DNA from: Arcicella rigui
Lineage (GTDB): Bacteria > Bacteroidota > Bacteroidia > Cytophagales > Spirosomataceae
Length of the DNA stretch: 64,000 nucleotides
NCBI RefSeq assembly: GCF_034929435.1
Contig: NZ_JAYFUM010000029.1
Location: 1-64,000 of the forward strand
Direction: 5' to 3'
Position 1 is the stretch's first letter. Each line of letters begins with the position of its first letter. Made by a program: the position numbers and the translations under genes. Below are positions 26,347-34,638 of this stretch, in pieces. The notes under the pieces are model-generated. The model was not told where the DNA came from. It did no database searches and saw only the letters and a program-made list of their open reading frames with translations.

Positions 26347-27309
26347 ATGTTTTTCACGCCAACGGTTAGCATTATTGCTTTGTGCTACAATCACGAAAAA
26401 TTTATAGAAGCCTCAATCCAGTCTGTTCTCAAGCAGAGTTATCAAGCTATTGAATTAATTATCATGGATGATTGTAGCACTGATGACAGTAGAAATAAAA
26501 TTTTAGCCATTTCTCAAAAACACCCTTCAATAAAAATCATCTTCAATGAACGCAATTTAGGCAATTGCAAATCCTTTAATCAGGCTTTAAAATACGCTAA
26601 AGGAAAGTATATCATTGATTTAGCGACTGATGATATTCTCTTGCCCGAAAGAGTTCGTAAACAAGTTGAAGCCTTTGAAAATGCTACTACTGATACGGGT
26701 GTCGTATTCTCCAATCTTGATTTTATTGATGAAAATGCTACTTATCTCAAGACTTTTTATAAGGCTGAACAAAACGTTCCGAGCGGAGATATTTATGAAG
26801 CATTAATCCGAAAATCTTTTATTTTACCATCGTCAATGATGATAAAAAAAGAAGTATTCGACGAACTAAAAGGTTATGATGAAACACTGGCTTATGAAGA
26901 TTTTGACTTCTGGATTCGTTCGTCTCGTAACTGGAAATACAAATACTTGCCCGAGATTTTAACCCAACAACGCATTGTTTCGGGTTCGCTTTCTACCAAG
27001 TTTATCCAAAAGAAAAACCATTTAGTACCTTCAACAGTACAAGTTTGCAAGAAAATTTTAGCTTTAAATCGTTCAGCATCTGAAAACAAAGCCTTAGTTG
27101 AAAGATTACATTTGGTACTCAGACAATGTGTTTTTTCTGAGAATTTTGACGCTGGCAATGAAGTAATTGAATTATTGCAACAACTGAACGGACATAATTT
27201 TTTGACTTACTTTTTTACGATACTCAATACTTTGAAAATCCCAATAAATCGCCTGTACTTAACTTATCGGCTTTGTTTAAGCATTAAGAATAGACTGATA
27301 AAAGTCTAA
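26347..27309 (+). CDS. Family 2 glycosyltransferase
   Basis: 320 residues. The GT-A start VSIIALCYNHEKFIEASIQS, the IELIIMDDCSTDDS strand, NLGNCKSFNQALKYAKGKYI and the DLATDDILL DxD-type motif (about residue 95) identify a GT2 enzyme. EDFDFWIR is the ED acid region. It probably decorates an envelope polysaccharide. Its last 33 bp overlap the 3' end of the convergent GT4 gene on the other strand. Confidence 0.92.
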   Translation: MFFTPTVSIIALCYNHEKFIEASIQSVLKQSYQAIELIIMDDCSTDDSRNKILAISQKHPSIKIIFNERNLGNCKSFNQALKYAKGKYIIDLATDDILLPERVRKQVEAFENATTDTGVVFSNLDFIDENATYLKTFYKAEQNVPSGDIYEALIRKSFILPSSMMIKKEVFDELKGYDETLAYEDFDFWIRSSRNWKYKYLPEILTQQRIVSGSLSTKFIQKKNHLVPSTVQVCKKILALNRSASENKALVERLHLVLRQCVFSENFDAGNEVIELLQQLNGHNFLTYFFTILNTLKIPINRLYLTYRLCLSIKNRLIKV

Positions 27310-28413
27310 TAATTTCTTTTCTTCGCTACGCCAGTTATAATATTTTTCGACTGATTTTTTCCCAGCCTCTCCCATTGCTTGGGCTTCTTTCGGATGATTG
27401 AGTAACCAAAGTATTTTTTTTACCAAAGCATTTTCGTCTTCTGAATTAATGCCAAAACCACATTTCGCTTGCTGAATCACCGACAAACAATGTGGAAAAT
27501 CAGCAGTAATTACTGGCAAAGCTGTTGCCATATATTCAAACATTTTGGTTGGATATGAATCTCTGTAATCGCCAAAATCTTTCAATAAAGCCAAGCCTAC
27601 AAAAGCATCTTTTGAGATTTCAGCGGTTTCTTCAAAAGCCTTCATACCGAAGTAATGTACATTTTCGGATAAATGATTTTCTGAAATCCAGCTTTGAAAT
27701 ACTTGAGCAAATCCATCATTGTTAAAGTAACCAAAAAGATTAAGTTGAATATTTGAAAATTGATTTTTTAAGATACAAATCGCTTTAAGAATTGTATCAA
27801 AAGCCCTTTCTTCGGAAATCTGTCCTACATAAAAAATGGTAGGTTTTTGAAGGTTTGGTCTAAATTGAATCGTAGAAAATTGCTCAATTCGTGGATAATT
27901 CAACAAAACAGTATGTTGTTTTGAAAGATTTGGATAACTTGTCAGATAAGTATTTTCAGCGAAAATCAGGAAGAAGTATTTCCGAGCAATTTTATCAAAA
28001 AACTGAAAAAGGAGTTTATAAAGTCGCTGGTTATATTGTTCTTTGGAAGCGATTTTTTTGTGCATATTTTCATAAACATCTAAAATAATTTTGGTGTTAA
28101 ACAACTTACAAAAACAGCCAAAGGGAACGAGTTCCCAAAGATGTAAATGAACGATTTGCGGACGAATCTTAAAGAAATAATACAATATAATTGGGTAATT
28201 AAAGAGAACTCTTTTCCAGATTTGAGGGTAATAAGATAAAGGATAAATCTGTGCTTTTTCTTCACGGTCGTTCAAGCCGACAGCCTGTAAAACATAGACA
28301 TCGTAAGTAGCAGCCAAACTACTGACTTCTTTCTGAATCACTCTTGGCGAGTAATTGCCAGTAGCAATATGGAGTACTTTGGGGCGAGTTTGTGAAGATT
28401 TGTGCCAGAACAT
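27277..28413 (-). CDS. Family 4 (GT-B) glycosyltransferase
   Basis: 378 residues. The N-terminal half is a nucleotide-free Rossmann domain (VLHIATGNYSPRVIQKEVSS). The C-terminal half carries the donor-binding domain with FYVGQISEERAFDTILKAI, FVGLALLKDFGDYRDSYPTKMFEYMA (abbreviated FEYMATALPVITADF) and a final GEAGKKSVEKYYNW helix, all typical of GT4. It transfers a sugar from an NDP-sugar in envelope polysaccharide synthesis. It is convergent with and overlaps the GT2 gene by 33 bp, and it is divergent from the Sua5-type gene. Confidence 0.9.
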   Translation of the reverse strand: MFWHKSSQTRPKVLHIATGNYSPRVIQKEVSSLAATYDVYVLQAVGLNDREEKAQIYPLSYYPQIWKRVLFNYPIILYYFFKIRPQIVHLHLWELVPFGCFCKLFNTKIILDVYENMHKKIASKEQYNQRLYKLLFQFFDKIARKYFFLIFAENTYLTSYPNLSKQHTVLLNYPRIEQFSTIQFRPNLQKPTIFYVGQISEERAFDTILKAICILKNQFSNIQLNLFGYFNNDGFAQVFQSWISENHLSENVHYFGMKAFEETAEISKDAFVGLALLKDFGDYRDSYPTKMFEYMATALPVITADFPHCLSVIQQAKCGFGINSEDENALVKKILWLLNHPKEAQAMGEAGKKSVEKYYNWRSEEKKLLDFYQSILNA

Positions 28414-28451
28414 TTTATAAACAATTAATCATTAGCATAGCTAAACAACTC

Positions 28452-29075
28452 ATGGCAGAATTTATAAGACTTTATGAAAAAGGGACGGATATGAGAAAGG
28501 TAGCTCAAATCGTAGCCTGCTTGCGTGACGGTGGTGTAATTATTTATCCGACCGATACAGTGTATGGAATGGGTTGTGATATTCATAATACTCGTGCAGT
28601 AGAGAGAATATGTCAAATCAAAGGAATTAAGCCCAATAAAAACAATTTTTCATTCATTTGCAACGATTTAAGCCACATTTCTGATTATGCTAAAGTATCA
28701 AATGCAGGTTTTAAATTAATGAAAAAAGCTTTGCCTGGGCCGTTTACTTTTATATTAGAAGGCAATAATAAAGTACCAAAAGTACTTTCACAAAGTAAAA
28801 AAACAGTAGGTATCAGGATTCCAGACAATGAAATTCCACGTTTGATTGTCCAAGAATTAGGCAATCCAATTATTACCACTTCTATTCATGACGATGATTC
28901 TATCGTAGAGTATTCAACCGACCCAGAATTAATTTTTGAGAAATTTCAGCATCAAGTAGATATTGTAATTGATGGCGGTTATGGAAATAATATTCCTTCA
29001 ACCATTGTAGATGCTACCACAGATGACTTTGATATAATTCGTCAAGGATTGGGAGATTTATCGGTGTTTGTTTAA
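28452..29075 (+). CDS. L-threonylcarbamoyladenylate synthase (Sua5/YciO/YrdC)
   Basis: 207 residues from the chosen ATG. The upstream ATG at 28392 would add 20 odd residues and overlap the divergent GT4 gene. The YrdC-domain motif GGVIIYPTDTVYGMGCD (about 31-47), followed by KNNFSFICNDLSHISDYAKV and TVGIRIPDN, identifies the enzyme that makes threonylcarbamoyl-AMP from threonine, bicarbonate and ATP for the t6A37 base of ANN-decoding tRNAs. It lacks the Sua5 C-terminal domain, so it is YciO- or YrdC-type. YciO paralogues may have another role. Confidence 0.88.
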   Translation: MAEFIRLYEKGTDMRKVAQIVACLRDGGVIIYPTDTVYGMGCDIHNTRAVERICQIKGIKPNKNNFSFICNDLSHISDYAKVSNAGFKLMKKALPGPFTFILEGNNKVPKVLSQSKKTVGIRIPDNEIPRLIVQELGNPIITTSIHDDDSIVEYSTDPELIFEKFQHQVDIVIDGGYGNNIPSTIVDATTDDFDIIRQGLGDLSVFV

Positions 29076-29079
29076 AGGT

Positions 29080-29123
29080 GTATTCCTTAGGTTTTTAATG
29101 TAACCTAAGGAATACATTTTTTT
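29080..29123 (+). terminator. Terminator of the Sua5/YrdC gene
   Basis: GTATTCCTTAGGTT (29080-29093) pairs perfectly with AACCTAAGGAATAC (29102-29115), followed by seven T. It also ends the convergent hydrolase gene. Confidence 0.88.
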
Positions 29124-29124
29124 A

Positions 29125-29757
29125 CTATACCGATAAAGCCAATATTTTATTCGCTTCTTTAATTTCATCTTCGATGATGGTATGTGCCATATTAGGGTAG
29201 ATTTTTTCGGTAACATTTGCCCCTAAATCTTTAAAAATATTGGTAGTGGCATATACTCTTTCAACAGGTACATGAAAATCTGGATTGCTCGAACCTATAA
29301 AAATAGGCGTACCTTCAAAATTTCCTTGATAACGATTGGTTTTTAGGCTATCGCCAATAAGTCCTCCAGTGAAAATAAATGCTCCGCCAAATCTTTCGGC
29401 ATTTCGTCCCAAAAATTCAGAAGTCAAACAAGCTCCTTGTGAAAAGCCCGTGAAGTAAATATCTTTTGATTGAAATCCTTGGGCTTTTAATTGATTTACC
29501 AAATCGGTTACCAAACTCAATGCCGACGATAAATAAGGTTCATTTTGTGCTTCGGGAGCTAAAAAGCTTAGTGGATACCAAGTATTGCCTGTTGCATTTG
29601 GAGCAACAAGAGCAAAATCTTTCACAGATAAATGCTCTGCCAAGCTTAAAATACTCTGAGCATTCGCTCCTCTTCCGTGAATCATTATCAGTACTTTGGA
29701 AGCTGTATCTAATGGTTTTCCTGCGAAAACGGTATTTTCTATTTGATGAATTGCCAT
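29125..29757 (-). CDS. Phospholipase/carboxylesterase, MhqD-like
   Basis: 210 residues from the ATG at 29757; a Met 12 residues earlier (29793) is possible but not needed. An alpha/beta hydrolase with IMIHGRGANAQSILSLAE (oxyanion region), the nucleophile elbow FTGFSQGACLTSEF (Ser), FIGSSNPDFHVPVE (Asp) and NMAHTI (His). It belongs to the group of MhqD of Bacillus subtilis, induced by hydroquinones. The MhqO-like dioxygenase gene directly upstream on the same strand fits that reading. The true substrate is unknown. Confidence 0.85.
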   Translation of the reverse strand: MAIHQIENTVFAGKPLDTASKVLIMIHGRGANAQSILSLAEHLSVKDFALVAPNATGNTWYPLSFLAPEAQNEPYLSSALSLVTDLVNQLKAQGFQSKDIYFTGFSQGACLTSEFLGRNAERFGGAFIFTGGLIGDSLKTNRYQGNFEGTPIFIGSSNPDFHVPVERVYATTNIFKDLGANVTEKIYPNMAHTIIEDEIKEANKILALSV

Positions 29758-29840
29758 GATTATAATGTTTTTTGGGATTGAATAAGTAATCAATAGAACA
29801 AGTGATATTTTCAGTATAAATAATTGATGATTAGTGAAAA

Positions 29841-29875
29841 ACTAATCACCAATTACTAATTACCAATCACTCTCT
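29841..29875 (-). repeat. Heptamer array after the dioxygenase gene
   Basis: Exact 7-mers actaatc, accaatt, actaatt, accaatc, actctct on the plus strand lie just 3' of the minus-strand dioxygenase. An inverted gattagt at 29830-29836 gives a 7-bp hairpin with the first unit. Confidence 0.65.
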
Positions 29876-29885
29876 AAGTCATTTT

Positions 29886-30869
29886 TTACACTTTCAAAGC
29901 ATATTTCTCTAACGTTTTTTCTAAAGAAATAGGCTGTAATAATTTTTCAATTTGACCTCTGTTGCGTTCTTGCCAAGGTGGTAATTTTAAAGCTGTACCC
30001 AAGTTTTCGACGGTTTCATCTAAAACAAATCCCGGAGGAGTAGTAGCTACTTCAAATAAAACGCCTCCCGGTTCACGAAAATAAATTGAATGAAAATACT
30101 GTCTGTCAAGCACTTGTGTTGGCACGTAATGTTTTGAAAGTAAAATTTCACGGACAGCTTGTTGTGTTTCATCAGTTGGCGTATCAAAAGCAATATGATG
30201 CACTGTACCAATACCACCTTGTCCATATCTTTGGTTTGAATCCCAAAGAATATCTACATATTTTCCAGCTAATTCGCCTGCGGCGTTTTCAGGGACATAA
30301 CGTCTTCTTACGCCTGCTTCACCGATAAATTTATAACCTAAATGACCTGTTAATAGTGCTTCTGTGCGTTCGTAACTGGTTTCCCATAATTCACTTCCCC
30401 AAAAACCACGGATAGCAAATTCAGCAGGAATATGTCCATAAGTGAATGGCGAGCGAGTATCAGTATCGTTGGCAACCAATTCTAAACCCAAGCCGTCTGG
30501 GTCTTCAAAATAAATAACCGCTTCGTTGAAACGACTTTGTGGGTGTTTGTATTTAATATCGTATTGCTCAAAACGTTTCATCCAATAGTCAATCGCATTC
30601 ATCGGAATTGAAAACGAAGTCGTTGCGGCTTGTCCTGTTCCATGCTTTCCTCTGTAAGGACTTGCCCCAAATGGGAAGAAAGTCATAATACTTCCTGCAT
30701 TACCAGTTTCGTCGCCATAATAAAGGTGATAAACATCTGGAGCGTCGAAATTAACTGTTTTTTTCACTAAACGTAAGCCTAAAAAGCCTGCATAAAAATC
30801 AAGATTTACTTGTGGGTCTGAAGCCATTGCTGTAATGTGATGCAAACCTGTTATTAATGGAGTTTTCAT
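29886..30869 (-). CDS. Ring-cleaving dioxygenase, MhqO-like
   Basis: 327 residues with two VOC (glyoxalase-type) modules. The metal ligands are visible as His in GLHHITAM (about 10-12), His in GTVHHIAFDT and Glu in GVLFEVATTPPGF. MhqO-type enzymes cleave catechols or hydroquinones extradiol-fashion and protect against quinones. A paralogue lies at 32530-33489. The gene is divergent from the AraC regulator and precedes the MhqD-like hydrolase. A -7 element (30902-30909) lies 33 bp upstream. Confidence 0.9.
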   Translation of the reverse strand: MKTPLITGLHHITAMASDPQVNLDFYAGFLGLRLVKKTVNFDAPDVYHLYYGDETGNAGSIMTFFPFGASPYRGKHGTGQAATTSFSIPMNAIDYWMKRFEQYDIKYKHPQSRFNEAVIYFEDPDGLGLELVANDTDTRSPFTYGHIPAEFAIRGFWGSELWETSYERTEALLTGHLGYKFIGEAGVRRRYVPENAAGELAGKYVDILWDSNQRYGQGGIGTVHHIAFDTPTDETQQAVREILLSKHYVPTQVLDRQYFHSIYFREPGGVLFEVATTPPGFVLDETVENLGTALKLPPWQERNRGQIEKLLQPISLEKTLEKYALKV

Positions 30870-30901
30870 TTTCTTGTCCTTTTTGTGATGTTTTAATGAT
30901 T

Positions 30902-30909
30902 CAAAGGTA
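30902..30909 (-). promoter_or_regulatory. -7 element of the dioxygenase gene
   Basis: The minus strand reads TACCTTTG (TAnnTTTG). It gives a leader of about 25 nt for the gene at 29886-30869. No canonical -33 was found. Confidence 0.45.
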
Positions 30910-31076
30910 TATCAATTATAAAGGCATAGAAATGGCAAAAAGAGGGTAGCTCTTGTCAAAATAACGGATTGTGATTTTTTATGAGAAATATTTCATCAAA
31001 ATGGATAAAATCAGCCTGCGAACTGTTTACTCTTAAAATTGATATTACCTTTCACTCAATTTTAACCCTAAACATG

Positions 31077-31952
31077 ATGAATTCAACAATTAGAATACAA
31101 CAACTTCAAGCTCCCTTTGTTTATAAAAGCATGGAGGCAATTGAAATGGAAAGAACTAAACCCTCAAAAGAGGTACAGCCACACCGACATAATTTTTTTA
31201 CGGTGATTGCCCTCGAAAACGGAGTGGGGACACATCAAATTGACTTTAAAAATTATGCTTTAAAAGCTCATACAGTTTATTTTGTTTCACCTGAGCAAAT
31301 TCATCAACTCGAAGTTGAACCCGATACTTTAGCTTTATTAAAAGGTCATGTAATGATGTTTACGCCCGACTTTTTATTAAAGTACAGTATTTCGCCCGAG
31401 GCATTGACAGAAATGTCTTTGTTTTTTAATTGTGATGAATCCAAACCTTTATCACTCACAGCGACTGATATGGAAAGAATTTTACCTTTTTTTGAAAAAT
31501 TCAAAAGCGAAATCAACAAGCAACAGCCTTATCAATGGGAAGCCGTCGGGGCATGGTTGAAGCTATTTTTATTAGAGTGCAATCGTCTAAAGTATGAAAA
31601 TCAAGAAAAAAATATCAAGCTTGATAAACGTCAGGCAGATATTGTGAGGCATTTTAAAAATGATGTAGAAAAACATTTCAGAGCGTGGCATCAAGTAGCA
31701 GATTATGCCGATTCGCAACACTTGACGAGTAATTATCTCAACGAAATCATAAAATCAGAAACAGGTACTTCTGCCAAAGATTTTATTATGAATCGTTTGA
31801 TTTTAGAAGCCAAACGATTGGCCCGTTTTTCGGAAATGTCTGCCAAAGAAATTGCCTACTCACTGGGCTATGAAGATGCAGCACAGTTTAGTAAATTCTT
31901 CAAAAAATGTGAAGGTATTTCATTTTCTACTTTTAGGGAAATGAGGGAATGA
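31077..31952 (+). CDS. AraC family transcriptional regulator
   Basis: 291 residues from the second of two adjacent ATGs (31074, 31077); a longer frame to 30981 adds residues unlike the family. The N-terminal half is a cupin-type sensor (EVQPHRHNFFTVIALENG). The C-terminal two-helix-turn-helix domain has SNYLNEIIKSETGTSAKDFI and MSAKEIAYSLGYEDAAQFSKFFKK. It is divergent from the dioxygenase-hydrolase operon and upstream of the cupin and second dioxygenase, so it probably controls both. The inducer is unknown. Confidence 0.9.
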   Translation: MNSTIRIQQLQAPFVYKSMEAIEMERTKPSKEVQPHRHNFFTVIALENGVGTHQIDFKNYALKAHTVYFVSPEQIHQLEVEPDTLALLKGHVMMFTPDFLLKYSISPEALTEMSLFFNCDESKPLSLTATDMERILPFFEKFKSEINKQQPYQWEAVGAWLKLFLLECNRLKYENQEKNIKLDKRQADIVRHFKNDVEKHFRAWHQVADYADSQHLTSNYLNEIIKSETGTSAKDFIMNRLILEAKRLARFSEMSAKEIAYSLGYEDAAQFSKFFKKCEGISFSTFREMRE

Positions 31953-31960
31953 TTTAAAAA

Positions 31961-32039
31961 TGTTGAATGTTGAGTGCGGAGTTTTGAGATTTAATTAATA
32001 TTGTTTTAAGCAAGCACAACTAATCACCAATCACTCTTC
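31961..32039 (+). repeat. Sense and inverted heptamer words after the AraC gene
   Basis: tgttgaa, tgttgag, tgcggag, ttttgag at 31961-31988 and actaatc, accaatc, actcttc at 32019-32039, both in exact 7-bp phase, lie in the 3' flank of the regulator gene. Confidence 0.55.
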
Positions 32040-32053
32040 TATTATTAGATTTC

Positions 32054-32094
32054 AGAAAAACCATGATTTTGACAACATAAATCATGGTTTTTCT
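32054..32094. terminator. Terminator downstream of the AraC gene
   Basis: A perfect 16-bp stem: AGAAAAACCATGATTT (32054-32069) with 32079-32094, loop 9 nt, T-rich end. Confidence 0.85.
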
Positions 32095-32118
32095 ATTTTC
32101 TGGGCTTTGTCCTTGCTC

Positions 32119-32126
32119 TAACTTTG
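32119..32126 (+). promoter_or_regulatory. -7 element of the cupin-dioxygenase operon
   Basis: TAACTTTG is a full TAnnTTTG match. The upstream in-frame ATG at 32124 lies inside it, so translation must begin at 32145. Confidence 0.55.
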
Positions 32127-32144
32127 TCACAAACAAACAAAGAG

Positions 32145-32492
32145 ATGAAAGTAACAAAAATATATGCCGACCAAACAGGAGAATCGCACTTTGAAGTTTT
32201 GGATATTCTTTTAGAAAAAAAAGGAACAATTGGCGATTTGTCTGATTTACAACCTGTTTCAGACTTGATTTTCAGAGAAAATGAAGCTACTTACGATTGG
32301 GATTTCCATCACGCACCAGCCCGACAGTACATTGTTTTACTGGATGGAGCAATAGAAATTGAAACATCAGATGGAGAAAAAAGAACTTTCTACGGAGGAG
32401 ACATTTTATTGGTAGAAGATACTTGGGGAAAAGGACATCGCACCCGAAACATTGAAGCCAAACGCAGAAGGTCATTATTTATTCGCTTTTAA
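32145..32492 (+). CDS. Cupin-fold protein
   Basis: 115 residues from the ATG that follows the -7 element. The cupin core is visible as WDFHHAPARQYIVLLDGAIEIE, TSDGEKRTFYGGDILLVEDTWGKGHRTRN, with several His residues that could bind a metal. Small cupins act as dioxygenases, isomerases or sensors; which applies is unknown. It is 37 bp ahead of the second dioxygenase, so it may take part in the same aromatic or quinone chemistry. Confidence 0.8.
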   Translation: MKVTKIYADQTGESHFEVLDILLEKKGTIGDLSDLQPVSDLIFRENEATYDWDFHHAPARQYIVLLDGAIEIETSDGEKRTFYGGDILLVEDTWGKGHRTRNIEAKRRRSLFIRF

Positions 32493-32529
32493 AAACATCA
32501 ATCAAAATAACATTAAACATTCATTAATT

Positions 32530-33489
32530 ATGAAAACTTCAGATTTTATAAAAGGTATTCATCACGTAACAGCTACGGTAAATGATGCCCAAGCAGATTA
32601 TCAATTTTATACACATACTTTAGGAATGAGATTGATTAAGAAAACAGTCAATTTCGATAATCATAACGTCTATCATTTCTATTATGGCGACCAAGTTGGT
32701 ACTCCAAGTACCATTTTCACCACCTTCCCTTATAAAGGACAGCCCAATGTAAAACAAGGCGAAGAAGGAACAGGATTAATTATCGCTACGGCTCTTTCTG
32801 TACCAGCATCGGCACTTCCATTTTGGGAAAAACGCTTGACTGAACAAGGCACAAGCGTCTTGCACGGTAAACGTTTCGGACAATCTTACCTTTGGTTTCG
32901 TGACCCTTCGGGCTTACAAATCGAATTGATTGGCGATGATACTGATACTCGTAAAACATGGATTAGTCCAGATGAAACAGAAATTACCGAAGCCGTTGGC
33001 GTAAAAGGTATTCACCACGTTACGCTTTCGATTGCACCCGAACATTGGGAATTGATGCTTGATTTTTTACAAGCAGAAATGAATATGACTATCGCCGCCC
33101 AAGAAAACAACAGAGTACGCTTGAACGTAAACGGTGGTGGTGCTGGAATGTATCTTGAAATGCGTTTGGATGAAAATACTGCTCATGGACGCAATGGCAT
33201 TGGTACAGTTCATCACGTAGCATGGATTGTTGAAGACGACGCTGCCCTAATGGCAATGCGTGAAAGAATGATTGAAAAAGGTTTTGTACCTACTGATATG
33301 AAAGACCGCAAGTATTTTCATTCAGTTTACTTTCGTCCTTATGCCGGAATGTGGTTTGAAATGGCAACACTCGCACCGGGCTTTACCGTTGACGAAGCAG
33401 AAGAAGAATTAGGTGAACATTTACTTTTACCCGAATGGGAAGAAGTAAACCGCAAAGAAATAGAGGCTAACTTGCCCAAAATTGGATAA
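32530..33489 (+). CDS. Ring-cleaving dioxygenase, second MhqO-like copy
   Basis: 319 residues. The ATG at 32530 starts MKTSDFIKGIHHVTATVND, which aligns with the paralogue at 29886-30869; a longer frame back to 32452 overlaps the cupin gene and is rejected. Metal ligands are His in GIHHVTAT, His in GTVHHVAWIV and Glu in MWFEMATLAPGF. The two copies share layout but differ clearly, so they are an old duplication or separate acquisitions, not a recent copy. Confidence 0.9.
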   Translation: MKTSDFIKGIHHVTATVNDAQADYQFYTHTLGMRLIKKTVNFDNHNVYHFYYGDQVGTPSTIFTTFPYKGQPNVKQGEEGTGLIIATALSVPASALPFWEKRLTEQGTSVLHGKRFGQSYLWFRDPSGLQIELIGDDTDTRKTWISPDETEITEAVGVKGIHHVTLSIAPEHWELMLDFLQAEMNMTIAAQENNRVRLNVNGGGAGMYLEMRLDENTAHGRNGIGTVHHVAWIVEDDAALMAMRERMIEKGFVPTDMKDRKYFHSVYFRPYAGMWFEMATLAPGFTVDEAEEELGEHLLLPEWEEVNRKEIEANLPKIG

Positions 33490-33506
33490 TGTTTTATGCT
33501 TTACAA

Positions 33507-33540
33507 ACAAAAGGTCGGGACTTACGTCTCGACCTTTTGT
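33507..33540. terminator. Hairpin with GGTCGGGAC core after the dioxygenase
   Basis: ACAAAAGGTCGGGAC (33507-33521), loop TTAC, then GTCTCGACCTTTTGT (33526-33540) with one G-U. The 22-bp core at 33513-33534 is almost the same as the palindrome at 34292-34313. Confidence 0.8.
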
Positions 33541-33600
33541 ATTTATCTCTATCGTTATTGGGTCTTTACAGATATTTTATTTAATTGTTGAAACTGAAAA

Positions 33601-33846
33601 TCAATCTTTCTTCAATTCAGTCCGTAGTTTTTCTATTAGTTCAGTCGTCAAATTTGTACCTTGTGCAATGGTCTCATTATCTAAACCTATTGAAATAAGG
33701 CTTTTGGCGATATTAATTTGGGTTGCTTTAACGGCTTTTCCAACAGCTTTTTCGACAGCCTCTTCAACAGCAGTATCAATGACATTTTTCATATCCAGAT
33801 AGTGGATTAAACTTTGTTCGTATTTATCTCTTTGTTCTGCACTCAT
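33601..33846 (-). CDS. Short protein like the C-terminal tail of Rpn/PD-(D/E)XK family proteins
   Basis: 81 residues. QSLIHYLDMKNVIDTAVEEAVEKAVGKAVKA followed by IAKSLISIGLDNETIAQGTNL matches the helical tail and helix-turn-helix-like end of Rpn recombination-promoting nuclease/transposase-like proteins. The nuclease core is absent, and the 45 bp upstream cannot supply it. It is either a stand-alone tail protein or a remnant. The second tail-like ORF lies directly upstream on the same strand. Confidence 0.6.
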   Translation of the reverse strand: MSAEQRDKYEQSLIHYLDMKNVIDTAVEEAVEKAVGKAVKATQINIAKSLISIGLDNETIAQGTNLTTELIEKLRTELKKD

Positions 33847-33891
33847 AATTCAACAATTTAAGAATGATTAAAATAGTACAAAAGCTTAGAA

Positions 33892-34224
33892 TTATTTTGA
33901 AGAAATCTGTTGTTGAACAGATACTACAAAATCAGCAGAAACGCCAGCAATCTCCGCAATTGTTTCAATGTCAAGCCCTTTTGATAGTGCTTTTATTACA
34001 GTTTCAGTTTTTACAGCTAAGTTTTCAGCTTCTCGTGCTAGTTTTATCTTTCTACTCTCAGCCTTAACAGATTCTGCATTGCGTGCGATTAAAATCTCTA
34101 ACGATGCCTTTTCATCTGGTGTCATTTTTCGACTGTCTAACTCATCAATGGCTACTTTTAACCATTCTTCATCCCAAAATGTAGGAAATTGTATTGGCTG
34201 GGTAACTGTATGAAGTGTTTTCAT
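33892..34224 (-). CDS. Second tail-like Rpn-related small protein
   Basis: 110 residues from the ATG at 34224 (MKTLHTVTQPI); a longer frame to 34269 is possible. The middle is a charged helix (DEKASLEILIARNAESVKAE), and the end KALSKGLDIETIAEIAGVSADFVV parallels KSLISIGLDNETIAQGTNLT of the neighbour. No nuclease residues are visible. FWDEEWLKVAIDELDS is not known to me. Function unknown. Confidence 0.55.
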   Translation of the reverse strand: MKTLHTVTQPIQFPTFWDEEWLKVAIDELDSRKMTPDEKASLEILIARNAESVKAESRKIKLAREAENLAVKTETVIKALSKGLDIETIAEIAGVSADFVVSVQQQISSK

Positions 34225-34280
34225 AGTATAAATGATAGAAAGTTTAAATATGTTTAAGGTGAATAACACCGGTAAAACCT

Positions 34281-34324
34281 TTCATTCAATAGGTCGGGAC
34301 TTAAGTCCCGACCTATTGAATGAA
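34281..34324. repeat. Perfect 44-bp palindrome sharing its core with 33513-33534
   Basis: 22-bp arms (34281-34302 and 34303-34324) without any loop. The core GGTCGGGACTT / AAGTCCCGACC (34292-34313) is 20/22 identical to the hairpin at 33513-33534. It could work as a terminator for the flanking minus-strand gene or mark the cassette border. Confidence 0.8.
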
Positions 34325-34389
34325 TTTTTATTGTGTTTTCACAAATATTTCGTTGAATTGTTCGTGAAGAAATGAATAGTGGCAATAGA

Positions 34390-34638
34390 TTAAGCTTTAC
34401 GTGATTTTATTTCGGTATCTATTTGTTTTAGAACGATAAAACTTGGTAAAAGAGTGAGAACACTAGCACCTCCAACACCAAGTAATACATAATTTTTACT
34501 TTTTACAACAAGATAAACCAGAGTAATTAAAGCAATTGTCATCACAATGCACACTCCTATAAAAGCAGCCTTTGCCTTTTTTTGTTTTATTAGTAGTTCT
34601 TCTAAGGTTAATTCAGCGAGTTTGTTATTTTCTTTCAT
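34390..34638 (-). CDS. Small two-helix membrane protein
   Basis: 82 residues. After a charged start (LAELTLEELLIKQKKAKAA) come two membrane helices (about 25-46 and 50-70) and a charged end. Similar short proteins are frequent in Bacteroidota, but I do not recognise a function. It stands alone, facing the palindrome at 34281-34324. Confidence 0.6.
   Translation of the reverse strand: MKENNKLAELTLEELLIKQKKAKAAFIGVCIVMTIALITLVYLVVKSKNYVLLGVGGASVLTLLPSFIVLKQIDTEIKSRKA

Noticed and set aside
32124..32144. Upstream ATG of the cupin gene.
   Set aside because: It lies inside the -7 element TAACTTTG, so it cannot be on the mRNA from that promoter.
33601..34224. Possible intact Rpn transposase or nuclease split by a frameshift.
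   Set aside because: No frame between or upstream carries the nuclease core; the 45-bp gap is too short and the two tails are different proteins.
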